Source of the DNA: Methylocystis sp. MJC1
Lineage (GTDB): Bacteria; Pseudomonadota; Alphaproteobacteria; Rhizobiales; Beijerinckiaceae
Length of the DNA: 64,000 nucleotides
Direction: 5' to 3'
Assembly: GCF_026427715.1 (NCBI RefSeq)
Contig: NZ_CP107558.1
Span: forward strand, 1,153,001-1,217,000
How positions within the stretch are numbered: the stretch's first letter is position 1; each line of letters starts with the position of its first letter. The notes beneath the pieces are model-generated. The model saw only the letters and a program-made list of their open reading frames with translations, was not told the origin of the DNA and ran no database searches. A program made the translations under genes and the position numbers. This document shows positions 33,723 through 41,796 of the stretch, one piece after another.

Positions 33723-34831
33723 AAATAGCTCTCCAGCGTCCCGCGCCGGCGCACGTCGAGCGTCGCGCAATGGTAGGCTCCACCGAAAGCCGCATAATGC
33801 AGGAAGGGAACGGGGATCGGCTCGAACCCCCATTTCTCGACCTGCCGCATCATATTGACGTGATGCGGATCGACGATCATGCGCTTCTCGTCGATCATCA
33901 GAACGTTCATGCTCAGCCATTTACCGCACAGGGACGTGATGGCGAGAATGCGGTCGTCGATCGGCGTCGGGTCGGGCGCGACGAGAATGTCCCATTTCTT
34001 GAGAATGTCGGGCAGCTCGTCCGGGTGAATATATTCCGGATTGATGAGGATCTTGCCGGGGCCGAGCGGCAAGATGGTCGTGTCGATATGCATCGGGTTG
34101 GGGCAGCGGCTCTTGATCTCGTGGATGCGATAGCCTTCGCCCAAATGCCGGCGCAGCCAGTCGACGCCCATTTTGTTCGTCACATTGGAGCGCGTGACGA
34201 AAATATCCCGGCCGCAGCGGAAGAAATCGGCGGCGTCGAAAACCGGCTCGAATTCGGTGAGGATATAGCGGATGGGTTCGCCCTTTTCCGGCAACTGGAA
34301 ATTCGGGTCGAATAGCTCGTCGGTGAGCTGCGGCTTCGGCGCCGACGTCCAACGCGCGCCTCGGCGGAAATAGTCTTTGAGGATGGGGCGGTATGAGTGC
34401 GTCTCGAAATAGCGGCAGGGCCACGCCATCGGCGTTTCGAGAATCTCGTCGCCGATAACCAGCATCGAGTCGCGCGGGCAAGAATTGCAGAAGCCGCGCG
34501 AGGACCAGTAGGGCGTCGAGAATTTCGCGTGGTGATCGAAGGGCTCGGGGCGCGTGACGGTGACGCCGAGCGATTCGAGCACCTTGATGAAATTGTCGAG
34601 CTCCTCCTGGGCGGGCTCGACCATGAATTTGGGAAAGCGGAAGCCCGCCGCCATGGCCTGGGCGCGCGCCGTCATGCCGGGGATGTTGCACGTGACGACC
34701 GGGTGGTTGGAGGGGATGGTCGACCCTTCGAGGCGCCCGGCGATGATTTCCTCCAGCGGGTCCCATTCATTATGGGAGTTCACCGGGCAGGGGGCCGCGG
34801 TGGACTCGGGCGAAGGCGCGTGAAAGTTCAT
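33719..34831 (-). CDS. Glycine amidinotransferase (AGAT) homologue
   Basis: This 370-residue enzyme closely resembles eukaryotic L-arginine:glycine amidinotransferase, which transfers the amidino group of arginine to an amine acceptor. Aligned from memory with human GATM, the start VNSHNEWDPLEEIIAGRLEG, the acid EFEPVFDAADF (Asp199/Asp202), His248 in PNPMHID, KWLSMNVLMIDEKR, and the nucleophile Cys355 in AYHCATLDVRRRGTL all match. The catalytic triad therefore seems intact. The acceptor might be glycine (giving guanidinoacetate) or another amine, as in cyanobacterial CyrA or Pseudomonas AmtA. It is convergent with a Gdx-like exporter and divergent from rpmI. No toxin assembly genes are near. 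Confidence 0.9.
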   Translation of the reverse strand: MNFHAPSPESTAAPCPVNSHNEWDPLEEIIAGRLEGSTIPSNHPVVTCNIPGMTARAQAMAAGFRFPKFMVEPAQEELDNFIKVLESLGVTVTRPEPFDHHAKFSTPYWSSRGFCNSCPRDSMLVIGDEILETPMAWPCRYFETHSYRPILKDYFRRGARWTSAPKPQLTDELFDPNFQLPEKGEPIRYILTEFEPVFDAADFFRCGRDIFVTRSNVTNKMGVDWLRRHLGEGYRIHEIKSRCPNPMHIDTTILPLGPGKILINPEYIHPDELPDILKKWDILVAPDPTPIDDRILAITSLCGKWLSMNVLMIDEKRMIVDPHHVNMMRQVEKWGFEPIPVPFLHYAAFGGAYHCATLDVRRRGTLESYF

Positions 34832-34929
34832 GCTGAAAATCCCAGTGTTTCCTCGCTATTATTCTTGGCCGATGCTCGAAAGACGACCATCGTTCAATAT
34901 GTCGCAGGAACGGCTCCGGTCCAACGCTC

Positions 34930-34959
34930 TTGCAAGTCGGGCTGGTTTCGCTCTATAAG
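34930..34959 (+). promoter_or_regulatory. Candidate sigma-70 type promoter for rpmI-rplT
   Basis: TTGCAA at 34930 and TATAAG at 34954 are 18 bases apart, close to housekeeping promoter form, about 120 bases before the rpmI start. It is followed by a hairpin leader (34970-35006). Assigned by eye. Confidence 0.4.
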
Positions 34960-34969
34960 CCGCGCTTCC

Positions 34970-35006
34970 GAACCGCCCGGCCAGTGATGGGCTGCCGTGG
35001 CGGTTC
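34970..35006 (+). promoter_or_regulatory. Leader hairpin with T-run before rpmI (attenuator candidate)
   Basis: GAACCGCC (34970-34977) and GGCGGTTC (34999-35006) form a perfect 8-base stem around a GC-rich 21-base loop, directly followed by TTTT. In a transcript from the upstream promoter it would lie within the first 50 bases. An autoregulatory leader for the L35-L20 operon is possible but unproven. Confidence 0.4.
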
Positions 35007-35076
35007 TTTTCGCTCGCGCGAAGCGCGCTGGTTCGCCGGCGCGAAAAACAATAGGGCCATGGCCCAGGAGAGCAAA

Positions 35077-35277
35077 ATGCCCAAGCTGAAGACGAAATCC
35101 GGCGCCAAGAAGCGCTTCAAGGTCACCGGGACCGGCAAGGTGGTCTATGCCCAGCAGGGCAAGCGCCACGGCATGATCAAGCGCACGAACAAGCAGATCA
35201 GAAATCTGCGTGGGACGAATGTTCTGTTCAAGACCGACGGCGACAACGTCAAGAAATACTTCCTGCCGAACGCCTGA
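35077..35277 (+). CDS. rpmI: 50S ribosomal protein L35
   Basis: This 66-residue basic ribosomal protein of the large subunit begins [20 protein letters not shown] and includes [18 protein letters not shown], both diagnostic. AGGAGA precedes ATG 35077. It is followed by rplT after 39 bases in the universal L35-L20 order. The translation factor gene infC, often in front of this pair, is absent here; the upstream neighbour is the divergent amidinotransferase gene. Confidence 0.97.
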   Translation: MPKLKTKSGAKKRFKVTGTGKVVYAQQGKRHGMIKRTNKQIRNLRGTNVLFKTDGDNVKKYFLPNA

Positions 35278-35316
35278 TCGTCCCCTATACACGCAGAATT
35301 CTGAAGGAGTTTCGTC

Positions 35317-35682
35317 ATGGCTCGCGTCAAACGGGGCGTTACGTCCCACGCCAAGCACAAGAAAACGCTGAAGGCCGCCAAGGGCTTTTATGGCCGCCGC
35401 AAGAATACGATCCGCACCGCCAAGGCGGCCGTCGATCGCTCGATGCAATACGCCACGCGCGACCGCAAGGCCAAGAAGCGCGTCTTCCGCGCCCTCTGGA
35501 TCCAGCGCCTCAACGCCGCCGTGCGTGAGCATGGCCTGACCTATTCGCGCTTCATCGACGGCCTCGCCAAGGCTGGCGTGATCGTCGACCGCAAGGTTCT
35601 GTCGCAGCTCGCCATCGAGAAGCCCGAGGCTTTTGCTGCGATCGTCGCTCAGGCCAAGGCGGCGCTGCCGCAGGCTGCCTAA
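35317..35682 (+). CDS. rplT: 50S ribosomal protein L20
   Basis: This is the 121-residue large-subunit assembly protein L20. The long basic N-terminal extension [19 protein letters not shown] and the globular part with [20 protein letters not shown] are diagnostic. L20 binds 23S rRNA early in assembly and, in several bacteria, represses its own operon through the leader. AAGGAG lies at good spacing before ATG 35317. A terminator follows the stop. Confidence 0.97.
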   Translation: MARVKRGVTSHAKHKKTLKAAKGFYGRRKNTIRTAKAAVDRSMQYATRDRKAKKRVFRALWIQRLNAAVREHGLTYSRFIDGLAKAGVIVDRKVLSQLAIEKPEAFAAIVAQAKAALPQAA

Positions 35683-35708
35683 TCTTCTGATAAGGCTAGA
35701 TTTACTGA

Positions 35709-35741
35709 AGCGCTCGCCGTTCACGGCGGGCGCTTTTTTTG
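35709..35741 (+). terminator. Rho-independent terminator of rpmI-rplT
   Basis: AGCGCTCGCCG pairs with CGGCGGGCGCT (one T-G wobble) around a 4-base TTCA loop and is followed by a run of seven T. It lies 27 bases after the rplT stop. Confidence 0.9.
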
Positions 35742-35822
35742 ATTTATTCCAAATTTGTCCGGATCAATCCGGCTTCTTCGAGTGTTGCTCCTCCCTGGGA
35801 AAGGAGAACAGGAGACACGCTC

Positions 35823-35966
35823 ATGAAAGGCAAGCAGAAAGACGGAGTTGCGGCTAATTTGGGCAAATTGCTGGAGGCTGTACGTGGCGCCTTCGCCGGC
35901 CCGCCGGCGCCCGTATTGCGACCGATTCCCGTTCGCCGGCCGGTTGCTCCCCAACGCCATGACTAG
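35823..35966 (+). CDS. Possible small basic protein, 47 residues
   Basis: The short frame MKGKQKDGVAANLGKLLEAV continues into a Pro/Arg-rich tail. An AGGAGACACGCTC ribosome-binding stretch precedes ATG 35823. No family is recognised, and such a short frame in GC-rich DNA can arise by chance, so I keep it at low confidence. It lies between the rplT terminator and an esterase gene on the same strand. Confidence 0.35.
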   Translation: MKGKQKDGVAANLGKLLEAVRGAFAGPPAPVLRPIPVRRPVAPQRHD

Positions 35967-36047
35967 GCGCGTTGGGCAAGACATTCCCGCCTGCGTCGGT
36001 GAGTCCTATCTTTTGCTACAGCAGCGAAAGATTTAGGCAGAGGCCCA

Positions 36048-36962
36048 ATGCCGGCGCAGGCGCTTTTAAGATCAGGAAAATTTCTCGGAGAGGCGGTGCG
36101 GGAGACGCCAAGACTCGCGGTCGATCTCGCCGCGCGGTTGCAAGACCATCGGCGGATCGCCGACATGGCTTATGGCGTCGGCGCCCGCCAGCGGCTCGAT
36201 GTTTATCTCCCGACGCGCCTCGCGGCGCCCCGCGCCATCATCGTCTATCTCTACGGCGGCAGCTGGTCCTCGGGCGCTAAGGAAATCTACCGCTTTCTCG
36301 GCGCGTCCCTGGCGGCGCGGGGCTTTCTCGCCGTCATCCCTGATTACAGCATCTACCCCGCCGTGCGCTTTCCGGCATTTATCGAGGACGCCGCCGAGGC
36401 GCTCCGCTGGGCCCATATTCACGCCGCCCGCTTCGGCGCGGACCCGAAGCGCCTTTTTGTCATGGGCCATTCGGCCGGAGCCCATATCGCCTCCATGCTC
36501 GCATTCGAAAAACGCTGGCTTGCGGCCGTTGGCCTCGACAGCGGCGCCGACCTTGCCGGCGTGATCGGCCTTGCCGGCCCCTATCACTTCGAGATCGACA
36601 CGGATTTGCTGCGCGGCGTCTTCGGCGCACCGGAAAACAAGGGGCGCACCCAGCCCATGGCTTATGTGACGCGCGACGCGCCGCCTCTGCTGCTGGCGAC
36701 GGGCGAGGTCGATAAGACGGTCCTGCCGCGCAATACGCATGATCTCGCCGCCGCGGTGCGCGCGGCGGGCGGCGATGTCGAGACGATCTTCTATCCGCGG
36801 CTGGGGCATCGTGAGATCATCGGCGCCTTTTCTCCGATCTTTTCCTTCCTGGCGCCCGTCGCCGCCGACGTAACGGCCTTCATCTCGACTAAAACCGCGC
36901 GCGCCGCTAACACTGGGCGAAGCGGCGGAAGCGAGCGGGGCCGGCATGAGCCAGTCATATGA
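36048..36962 (+). CDS. Alpha/beta hydrolase (esterase/lipase, BD-FAE type)
   Basis: This 304-residue alpha/beta hydrolase is of the carboxylesterase kind. The oxyanion motif is YLYGGSWSSG near residue 67, a variant of HGGGW. The nucleophile elbow is VMGHSAGAHIASM with Ser near 143. The Asp and His appear in TGEVDKTVLP and RLGHREII near 225 and 255. The last 30 residues look disordered. It overlaps the dihydrolipoyl dehydrogenase gene by 17 bases, so the two are co-transcribed, yet no biochemical link is obvious. Substrate is unknown. Confidence 0.85.
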   Translation: MPAQALLRSGKFLGEAVRETPRLAVDLAARLQDHRRIADMAYGVGARQRLDVYLPTRLAAPRAIIVYLYGGSWSSGAKEIYRFLGASLAARGFLAVIPDYSIYPAVRFPAFIEDAAEALRWAHIHAARFGADPKRLFVMGHSAGAHIASMLAFEKRWLAAVGLDSGADLAGVIGLAGPYHFEIDTDLLRGVFGAPENKGRTQPMAYVTRDAPPLLLATGEVDKTVLPRNTHDLAAAVRAAGGDVETIFYPRLGHREIIGAFSPIFSFLAPVAADVTAFISTKTARAANTGRSGGSERGRHEPVI

Positions 36963-38385
36963 TGTCATCGTCATCGGCGGCGGACCGGGCGGCTATGTCG
37001 CCGCCATACGCGCGGCGCAGCTAGGGCTGAAGACGGCGGTCGTCGAGCGCGAGCATCTCGGCGGCATCTGCCTCAACTGGGGCTGCATCCCGACCAAGGC
37101 GCTGCTGCGCTCGGCGGAGGTCTATCGGCTGGCGCGGGACGGGGCGCGCTACGGGGTGACGGGCGCCGAGCCGGGATTCGACGCAACCCGCATCGTGGCG
37201 CGCTCGCGCGAGGCGGCAGGGCGGCTCAACGCCGGCGTCGGCTTTTTGCTGAAGAAGAACAAGGTCGACGTCATTTGGGGCGAGGCGCGGTTCGGGCCCA
37301 AGGGCGAAGTGCAAGTCGGCGCGCCGACGAAACCGGCCGTGACGCCGCAGCTTCCCGCGCCGAAGGCGACGCTGGGGGAGGGCGTCTATCAGGCCAAGCA
37401 CGTCGTCGTCGCGACAGGGGCGCGGCCGCGTGTCCTTCCGGGGTTGGAGCCTGACGGGCGGCTGGTGTGGACGTATTTCGAAGCGCTGAAGCCCGAACGC
37501 TTTCCCAAGTCGTTGCTCGTCGTCGGGGCCGGCGCCATCGGCGTCGAATTCGCCTCCTTTTATCGAACCTTCGGCGTCGAGGTGACGCTGGTCGAGGCGC
37601 TGCCGCAAATCCTTGCCGCGGAAGACGCCGAGATCGCCGCTTTCGCGCGCAAGAGCTTCGAAAAACAAGGGATTATCATAGAGACGGCGACGACCGTCGC
37701 CGGGCTGGAGAAAAAGGCCGACAGCGTCGTCGTCACGTTGAAGGGCGCCGACGGCGGGACACGCACGCTGGAGGTCGAGCGCGTGCTCTCGGCCGCGGGC
37801 GTGGTCGCCAATGTCGAAAACCTGGGGTTAGAGGCGCTGGGCGTCGCGCTGGAGCGCGGCGTCATCAAGACGGACGGGCTCGGGCGCACCAATGTTCCGG
37901 GCGTCTACGCCATCGGCGATGTCGCGGGCGGTCCGATGCTCGCGCATAAGGCGGAGCACGAGGGCGTCGCCTGCGTCGAGGCGATCGCGGGGCTGCCGGC
38001 GCATCCGCTGGATAAATCGCTCGTTCCGGGCTGCACCTATTGCCATCCGCAGGTGGCGTCGGTCGGACTGACCGAGGAGAAGGCGAAGGCTGCGGGCTAT
38101 GAGGTCCGGGTCGGGCGCTTCCCCTATCTCGGCAACGGCAAGGCCGTTGCGCTCGGGGAACCCGAGGGTCTCGTGAAGACGATCTTCGACGCCAAGACTG
38201 GCCGCTTGCTCGGCGTGCATCTCGTCGGCGCCGAGGCGACGGAGCTGATCCAGGGCTTCGTCATCGCGATGAATTTGGAGACGACGGAAGAAGAGCTGAT
38301 GCAGACGATCTTCCCGCACCCGACGCTCTCCGAGACGATGCATGAGAGCGTGCTGAACGCGTTTGGGCGGGCGATTCATATTTGA
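36946..38385 (+). CDS. lpdA: Dihydrolipoyl dehydrogenase
   Basis: This is a flavoprotein disulfide reductase of 479 residues, the E3 component that reoxidises dihydrolipoamide with NAD in 2-oxoacid dehydrogenase or glycine cleavage complexes. FAD-binding GGGPGG is at residues 11-16, and the redox-active disulfide CLNWGC at 42-47. The NAD-binding VVGAGAIGVEFAS lies near 190, the second FAD motif YAIGDVAGGPMLAHKA near 320, and the catalytic dyad in HPTLSE (His458, Glu463). All key residues are present. No E1/E2 genes lie next to it, so its partner complex is encoded elsewhere. Its start is inside the upstream esterase gene. Confidence 0.95.
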   Translation: MSQSYDVIVIGGGPGGYVAAIRAAQLGLKTAVVEREHLGGICLNWGCIPTKALLRSAEVYRLARDGARYGVTGAEPGFDATRIVARSREAAGRLNAGVGFLLKKNKVDVIWGEARFGPKGEVQVGAPTKPAVTPQLPAPKATLGEGVYQAKHVVVATGARPRVLPGLEPDGRLVWTYFEALKPERFPKSLLVVGAGAIGVEFASFYRTFGVEVTLVEALPQILAAEDAEIAAFARKSFEKQGIIIETATTVAGLEKKADSVVVTLKGADGGTRTLEVERVLSAAGVVANVENLGLEALGVALERGVIKTDGLGRTNVPGVYAIGDVAGGPMLAHKAEHEGVACVEAIAGLPAHPLDKSLVPGCTYCHPQVASVGLTEEKAKAAGYEVRVGRFPYLGNGKAVALGEPEGLVKTIFDAKTGRLLGVHLVGAEATELIQGFVIAMNLETTEEELMQTIFPHPTLSETMHESVLNAFGRAIHI

Positions 38386-38578
38386 CCCCCTCCCCAACCC
38401 TCCCCGGCTAAAGCCCGTCGAAAAACGGGCGTCTTTTCGACGCCCTATGGCGGGAGAGGGAGCAGATTGGCGCCTTTACCGAGAACGCTGATCGTGAGCG
38501 TCCCCTCTCCCGCCATAGCCCGTCGAGAGACGGGCGTCTTGCAGACGCCATATGGCGGGGGAGGGTCAGGGAGGGGGC
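38386..38578. repeat. Composite palindromic repeat, family B (two facing units)
   Basis: Two related units, each containing CCCGTCGA..ACGGGCGTCTT..GACGCC..TATGGCGGG, lie in about 190 bases. The outer edges CCCTCCC and GGGAGGG are complementary. Several nested hairpins can form. It separates lpdA from the PsiE gene. Confidence 0.8.
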
Positions 38579-38656
38579 CTTTCAGAGATAAACTCTCTTG
38601 CAAGCAGAGCGCGTGACCGTCTCTATTGTGAAGGCGAAGCGGGGAAGGGAAGACAT

Positions 38657-39124
38657 ATGGCCAGCGATCGCGCTCCCGAGTCCAGCGAAGCGATGCGGCG
38701 CATGCGCGAAATCGCGCATCCCCTCGGGCATTTTCTCTCGGAGAGCTTTCACTTCCTGGGGCTGTTCGCCATCGGCGGCGCGACCGTCTGGGCGGCGGCC
38801 AAAGCCTTTATTGAGATGACCGGGAAGGGCCATGCGTCGATCGAGGATCTGCTTCTGCTCTTTATCTACCTCGAGGTCGGGTCGATGGTGGGCATTTATT
38901 TCAAGACAAATCACATGCCCGTGCGTTTTCTGCTTTACGTCGGCATCACGGCGCTGACCCGCCATATGATCGGCTATGTCCAGAAGGATGCGCCGCCGGA
39001 CTTCGGGATTCTCATCCTCGCCGGCGGCACGCTGATCCTGGCGCTTGCGGTCTTCATCGTCCGCTATGCGTCGTTCCACTATCCGTCGTCCGAGGCGAGC
39101 GACCCCGGGCGCGAGACGGCGTAG
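38657..39124 (+). CDS. PsiE family membrane protein
   Basis: This 155-residue inner-membrane protein is of the phosphate-starvation-inducible PsiE family. Four membrane helices lie at about 26-50, 62-82, 88-106 and 116-140. The family core LLLLFIYLEVGSMVGIYFK and PVRFLLYVGITALTRHMIGY is well conserved. Function is unknown; E. coli psiE responds to phosphate limitation, and no Pho box is evident here by eye. ATG 38657 has GGGAAGG upstream. It is convergent with aspS. Confidence 0.9.
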   Translation: MASDRAPESSEAMRRMREIAHPLGHFLSESFHFLGLFAIGGATVWAAAKAFIEMTGKGHASIEDLLLLFIYLEVGSMVGIYFKTNHMPVRFLLYVGITALTRHMIGYVQKDAPPDFGILILAGGTLILALAVFIVRYASFHYPSSEASDPGRETA

Positions 39125-39133
39125 ACGGGGGCC

Positions 39134-40957
39134 TTACGCCCCCTTCTCGGCCGGCAGATTCAGCCTGATGTGCAGCTCGCGGAGCTGCTTCATCGTCGCC
39201 TCGCTCGGCGCGCCCATCAGCGAGTCTTCGGCGCGCTGGTTCATCGGGAAGAGCGTCACCTCGCGCAGATTTTCTTCCTCGGCGAGCAGCATCACGATGC
39301 GGTCGACGCCCGGCGCAATGCCGCCATGCGGCGGGGCGCCATATTGGAAGGCGCGATACATGCCGCCGAATTTCTCGAGCAGCACATCCTCGCCATAGCC
39401 CGCGATCTCGAAGGCCTTCTTCATGATCTCGGGGCGATGGTTACGAATGGCGCCCGAGGAGAGCTCCACGCCGTTGCAGACGATGTCGTACTGATAGGCG
39501 AGGATGTCGAGCGGGTCTTTCGTCTCCAGCGCCTCCATGCCGCCCTGCGGCATGGAGAAGGGATTGTGCGAGAAGTCGATCTTCTTGTCCTCGTCGTTCC
39601 ACTCGTACATCGGGAAGTCGACGATCCAGCAGAATTCGAAGACGTCGGTTTTCGACAGGCCCAGCTCATTGCCGATGCGCAGACGCGCGGCGCCGGCGAG
39701 CTTCGCCGCCGGCGTCTCCTCGCCCGCCGAGAAGAAGACGGCGTCCCCCGCCTTCACGCCGGCCTTGGCGGCGATCTTCATCTGGACGTCCTCAGGGATG
39801 AATTTCGCGATTGGTCCCTTCCCAATCAGTTTTTCTTCAACTCTGTATGTATTTTCATTAATCAGCCCCGATGTGACTTCCCCTTCAAAAACTATGTAGC
39901 CGAGGCCCGGCGCGCCTTCGGAACGCGCCCAATCGTTGAGCTTGTCGAAGAAACTGCGGGGCTGCGACGCTGCGCCGGGCGCCGGGATGGCGCGCACGGT
40001 CTTGCCCTTGAAGGCTTTGAAACTGACATTCTCGCCTTCGAACTCTTCCGAGACGTCGACGATCACCAGCGGATTGCGCAGATCCGGCTTGTCCGAGCCA
40101 TATTTGAGCATGGCCTCGCGGAAGGGGATGCGCGGGAATTTTTGCGTGACGGGCTTGCCCTTCGAGAACTCCTCGAAGACGCCGCGCAGCACGGGCTCCA
40201 TCGCCTCGAACACGTCTTCCTGCGTGACGAAGCTCATCTCGACGTCGAGCTGGTAGAATTCGCCGGGCGAGCGGTCGGCGCGCGCATCCTCGTCGCGGAA
40301 GCAGGGCGCGATCTGGAAATAGCGGTCGAAACCCGCGACCATCAGCAACTGCTTGAATTGCTGGGGCGCCTGCGGCAGCGCATAGAACTTGCCGGGATGC
40401 AGGCGCGAGGGCACCAGAAAGTCGCGCGCGCCCTCGGGCGAGGAGGCAGTCAGGATCGGCGTCTGGAACTCGAAGAAGTTGCCGGCTTTCATGCGCGAGC
40501 GGATCGAGTCGATGATGCGGCCGCGCAGCATGATGTTGGCGTGGAGCTTCTCGCGGCGCAGGTCGAGGAAGCGATATTTGAGGCGGATGTCTTCCGGGTA
40601 GTTCTGGTCGCCAAAGACTGGGAGCGGCAGCTCGCCCGCCGGGCCGAGCACCTCGATCTCATTCACATAGATTTCGACGTGGCCCGTCGGCATGTCCGGG
40701 TTCTCGGTGCCGGCCGGGCGCTTGCGCACCTCGCCGTCGAGCCGCACGACCCATTCCGAGCGCAGCTTCTCGGCCTGCGCGAAGGCGGGCGAATCGGGGT
40801 CGACCACGCATTGGGTGAGGCCGTAATGGTCGCGCAGGTCGATGAACAGCACGCCGCCATGGTCGCGGATGCGGTGGCACCAGCCGGAGAGGCGGATTTT
40901 TTGACCCGCGAGCGCTTCGGTGGGCTCTCCGCAGGTATGCGAACGGTAGCGATGCAT
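39134..40957 (-). CDS. aspS: Aspartyl-tRNA synthetase
   Basis: This is a class II synthetase of 607 residues, bacterial type. It has an N-terminal OB anticodon-binding domain (1-110), a catalytic core with motif 2 [19 protein letters not shown] near 198-216 and motif 3 [14 protein letters not shown] near 560, and the bacterial insertion (GAD) domain at about 290-430. In alphaproteobacteria without a full Asn pathway it may also charge tRNA-Asn. A region around residues 352-382 (bases 39815-39896) has markedly AT-rich, atypical codons, including ATA and AGA, and seems to hold extra residues relative to relatives I remember (see findings). The rest of the gene looks normal. Confidence 0.96.
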   Translation of the reverse strand: MHRYRSHTCGEPTEALAGQKIRLSGWCHRIRDHGGVLFIDLRDHYGLTQCVVDPDSPAFAQAEKLRSEWVVRLDGEVRKRPAGTENPDMPTGHVEIYVNEIEVLGPAGELPLPVFGDQNYPEDIRLKYRFLDLRREKLHANIMLRGRIIDSIRSRMKAGNFFEFQTPILTASSPEGARDFLVPSRLHPGKFYALPQAPQQFKQLLMVAGFDRYFQIAPCFRDEDARADRSPGEFYQLDVEMSFVTQEDVFEAMEPVLRGVFEEFSKGKPVTQKFPRIPFREAMLKYGSDKPDLRNPLVIVDVSEEFEGENVSFKAFKGKTVRAIPAPGAASQPRSFFDKLNDWARSEGAPGLGYIVFEGEVTSGLINENTYRVEEKLIGKGPIAKFIPEDVQMKIAAKAGVKAGDAVFFSAGEETPAAKLAGAARLRIGNELGLSKTDVFEFCWIVDFPMYEWNDEDKKIDFSHNPFSMPQGGMEALETKDPLDILAYQYDIVCNGVELSSGAIRNHRPEIMKKAFEIAGYGEDVLLEKFGGMYRAFQYGAPPHGGIAPGVDRIVMLLAEEENLREVTLFPMNQRAEDSLMGAPSEATMKQLRELHIRLNLPAEKGA

Positions 40958-41091
40958 GGGCCGCTTTCGGTTGGAAATATCGGGGGCGCCGGAAGGGCCC
41001 GGCGTTTGCGCGCCAAGAAGCGCAATGGGATTGTCCCTGTCAAGCCGGGGAGGGAGGCGTTCTGGCTGGGACGTTTGGCGTTACTGCGTTA

Positions 41092-41207
41092 CCCCCTCCC
41101 TGTCCCTCCCCCGCTAAAGCGGGAGAGGGGACGCTCGCGATCAGCATTGTCGATGAAGGCCACAATCTGCTCCCTCTCCCGCGAAGCGGGGGAGGGTCGG
41201 TGAGGGG
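41092..41207. repeat. Palindromic repeat, family C
   Basis: Outer arms CCCCCTCCCTGTCCCTCCC and GGGAGGGTCGGTGAGGGGG face each other. Inner hairpins have CCGCTAAAGCGGGAGAGGG on the left and CCCTCTCCCGCGAAGCGGG on the right. The whole element of about 115 bases can fold back on itself. Confidence 0.8.
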
Positions 41208-41258
41208 GCAATCCAGCGCCACAAATCCTGCCGCCGTTTCCGATGACGGCCGCGCTCC

Positions 41259-41302
41259 GCCCCTCTCCCCGCGCGTGAGCGGGGAGAGGTTGGGTGAGGG
41301 GC
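41259..41302. repeat. Short palindromic repeat, family D, copy 1
   Basis: CCCCTCTCCCCGC pairs with GCGGGGAGAGG and is followed by TTGGGTGAGGGGC. A copy in the opposite orientation lies at 41369-41408. Confidence 0.75.
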
Positions 41303-41368
41303 GTGGGGGATGAGTGGTAACGAAAAACGCAGCAGGAGCTCGCAATGCACGTCCGGGCTCCACCCCTG

Positions 41369-41408
41369 GCCCCTCACCCAGCCTCTCCCCGCAAGCGGGG
41401 AGAGGGGC
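41369..41408. repeat. Short palindromic repeat, family D, copy 2 (inverted)
   Basis: CCCCTCACCCAGCCTC leads into CTCCCCGCAAGCGGGGAG, the reverse complement of the element at 41259-41302 with few changes. The two copies flank 66 bases. Confidence 0.75.
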
Positions 41409-41451
41409 GGACGTCGCCTCCCTACGTAGGAGAAGGCGCGGCGGGCGGCGC

Positions 41452-41637
41452 TTATTTTCGGAAGAACGCCTCGGCCGCGGACGTCGCTGCGCGTTTGGCC
41501 TGTGCGGCCGCCTCGAGGCGGGCGATCTCTTCTTTCAGCAAGAGGATTCGAGATTCGAGTTCCGCAATCGACAAAAGATCGAGAGGCTGGCCGATGTCAT
41601 AGGCAGGGCGGGGGCGGGGCGCGTCTTCGTCCGTCAT
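41452..41637 (-). CDS. DUF1192 small protein
   Basis: This 61-residue soluble protein has the DUF1192 core: YDIGQPLDLLSIAELESRI, then LLKEEIARLEAA, ending in a coiled-coil-like alanine-rich helix. It is typical of alphaproteobacteria and of unknown function. GAGAGGAAAG precedes ATG 41637 at good spacing. It is monocistronic here, between repeats and a divergent membrane protein gene. Confidence 0.85.
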   Translation of the reverse strand: MTDEDAPRPRPAYDIGQPLDLLSIAELESRILLLKEEIARLEAAAQAKRAATSAAEAFFRK

Positions 41638-41796
41638 GAGCTTTCCTCTCGAGGGTCATCGACAACAAATGATGCCGAAAGGCGTGCTCGGAAAAGTAAC
41701 ACACGCGGGGGAGACTCCAATTCTCGCAAATTCCAACAAGACCGCTCCGGGGCTCTATTTTTAACCCAAGCGTATGTATTTATTGGAGTAGTTCGC

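Larger units (their letters stand above)
40958..41451. other. Intergenic region rich in palindromic repeats
   Basis: These 494 bases between aspS and the DUF1192 gene carry no credible gene. They contain a family B-like element (41092-41207) and two copies of a shorter palindrome (41259-41302 and 41369-41408). The aspS promoter must lie near 40958-41090. Confidence 0.6.

Noticed and set aside
39170-41203. A 677-codon open frame antisense to aspS
   Set aside because: It mirrors the codon pattern of aspS in GC-rich DNA, has no protein-like features and runs into repeats; aspS on the minus strand explains it.
38386-41408. CRISPR array
   Set aside because: The repeats are palindromic, irregularly spaced and of several kinds, without uniform spacers or cas genes.
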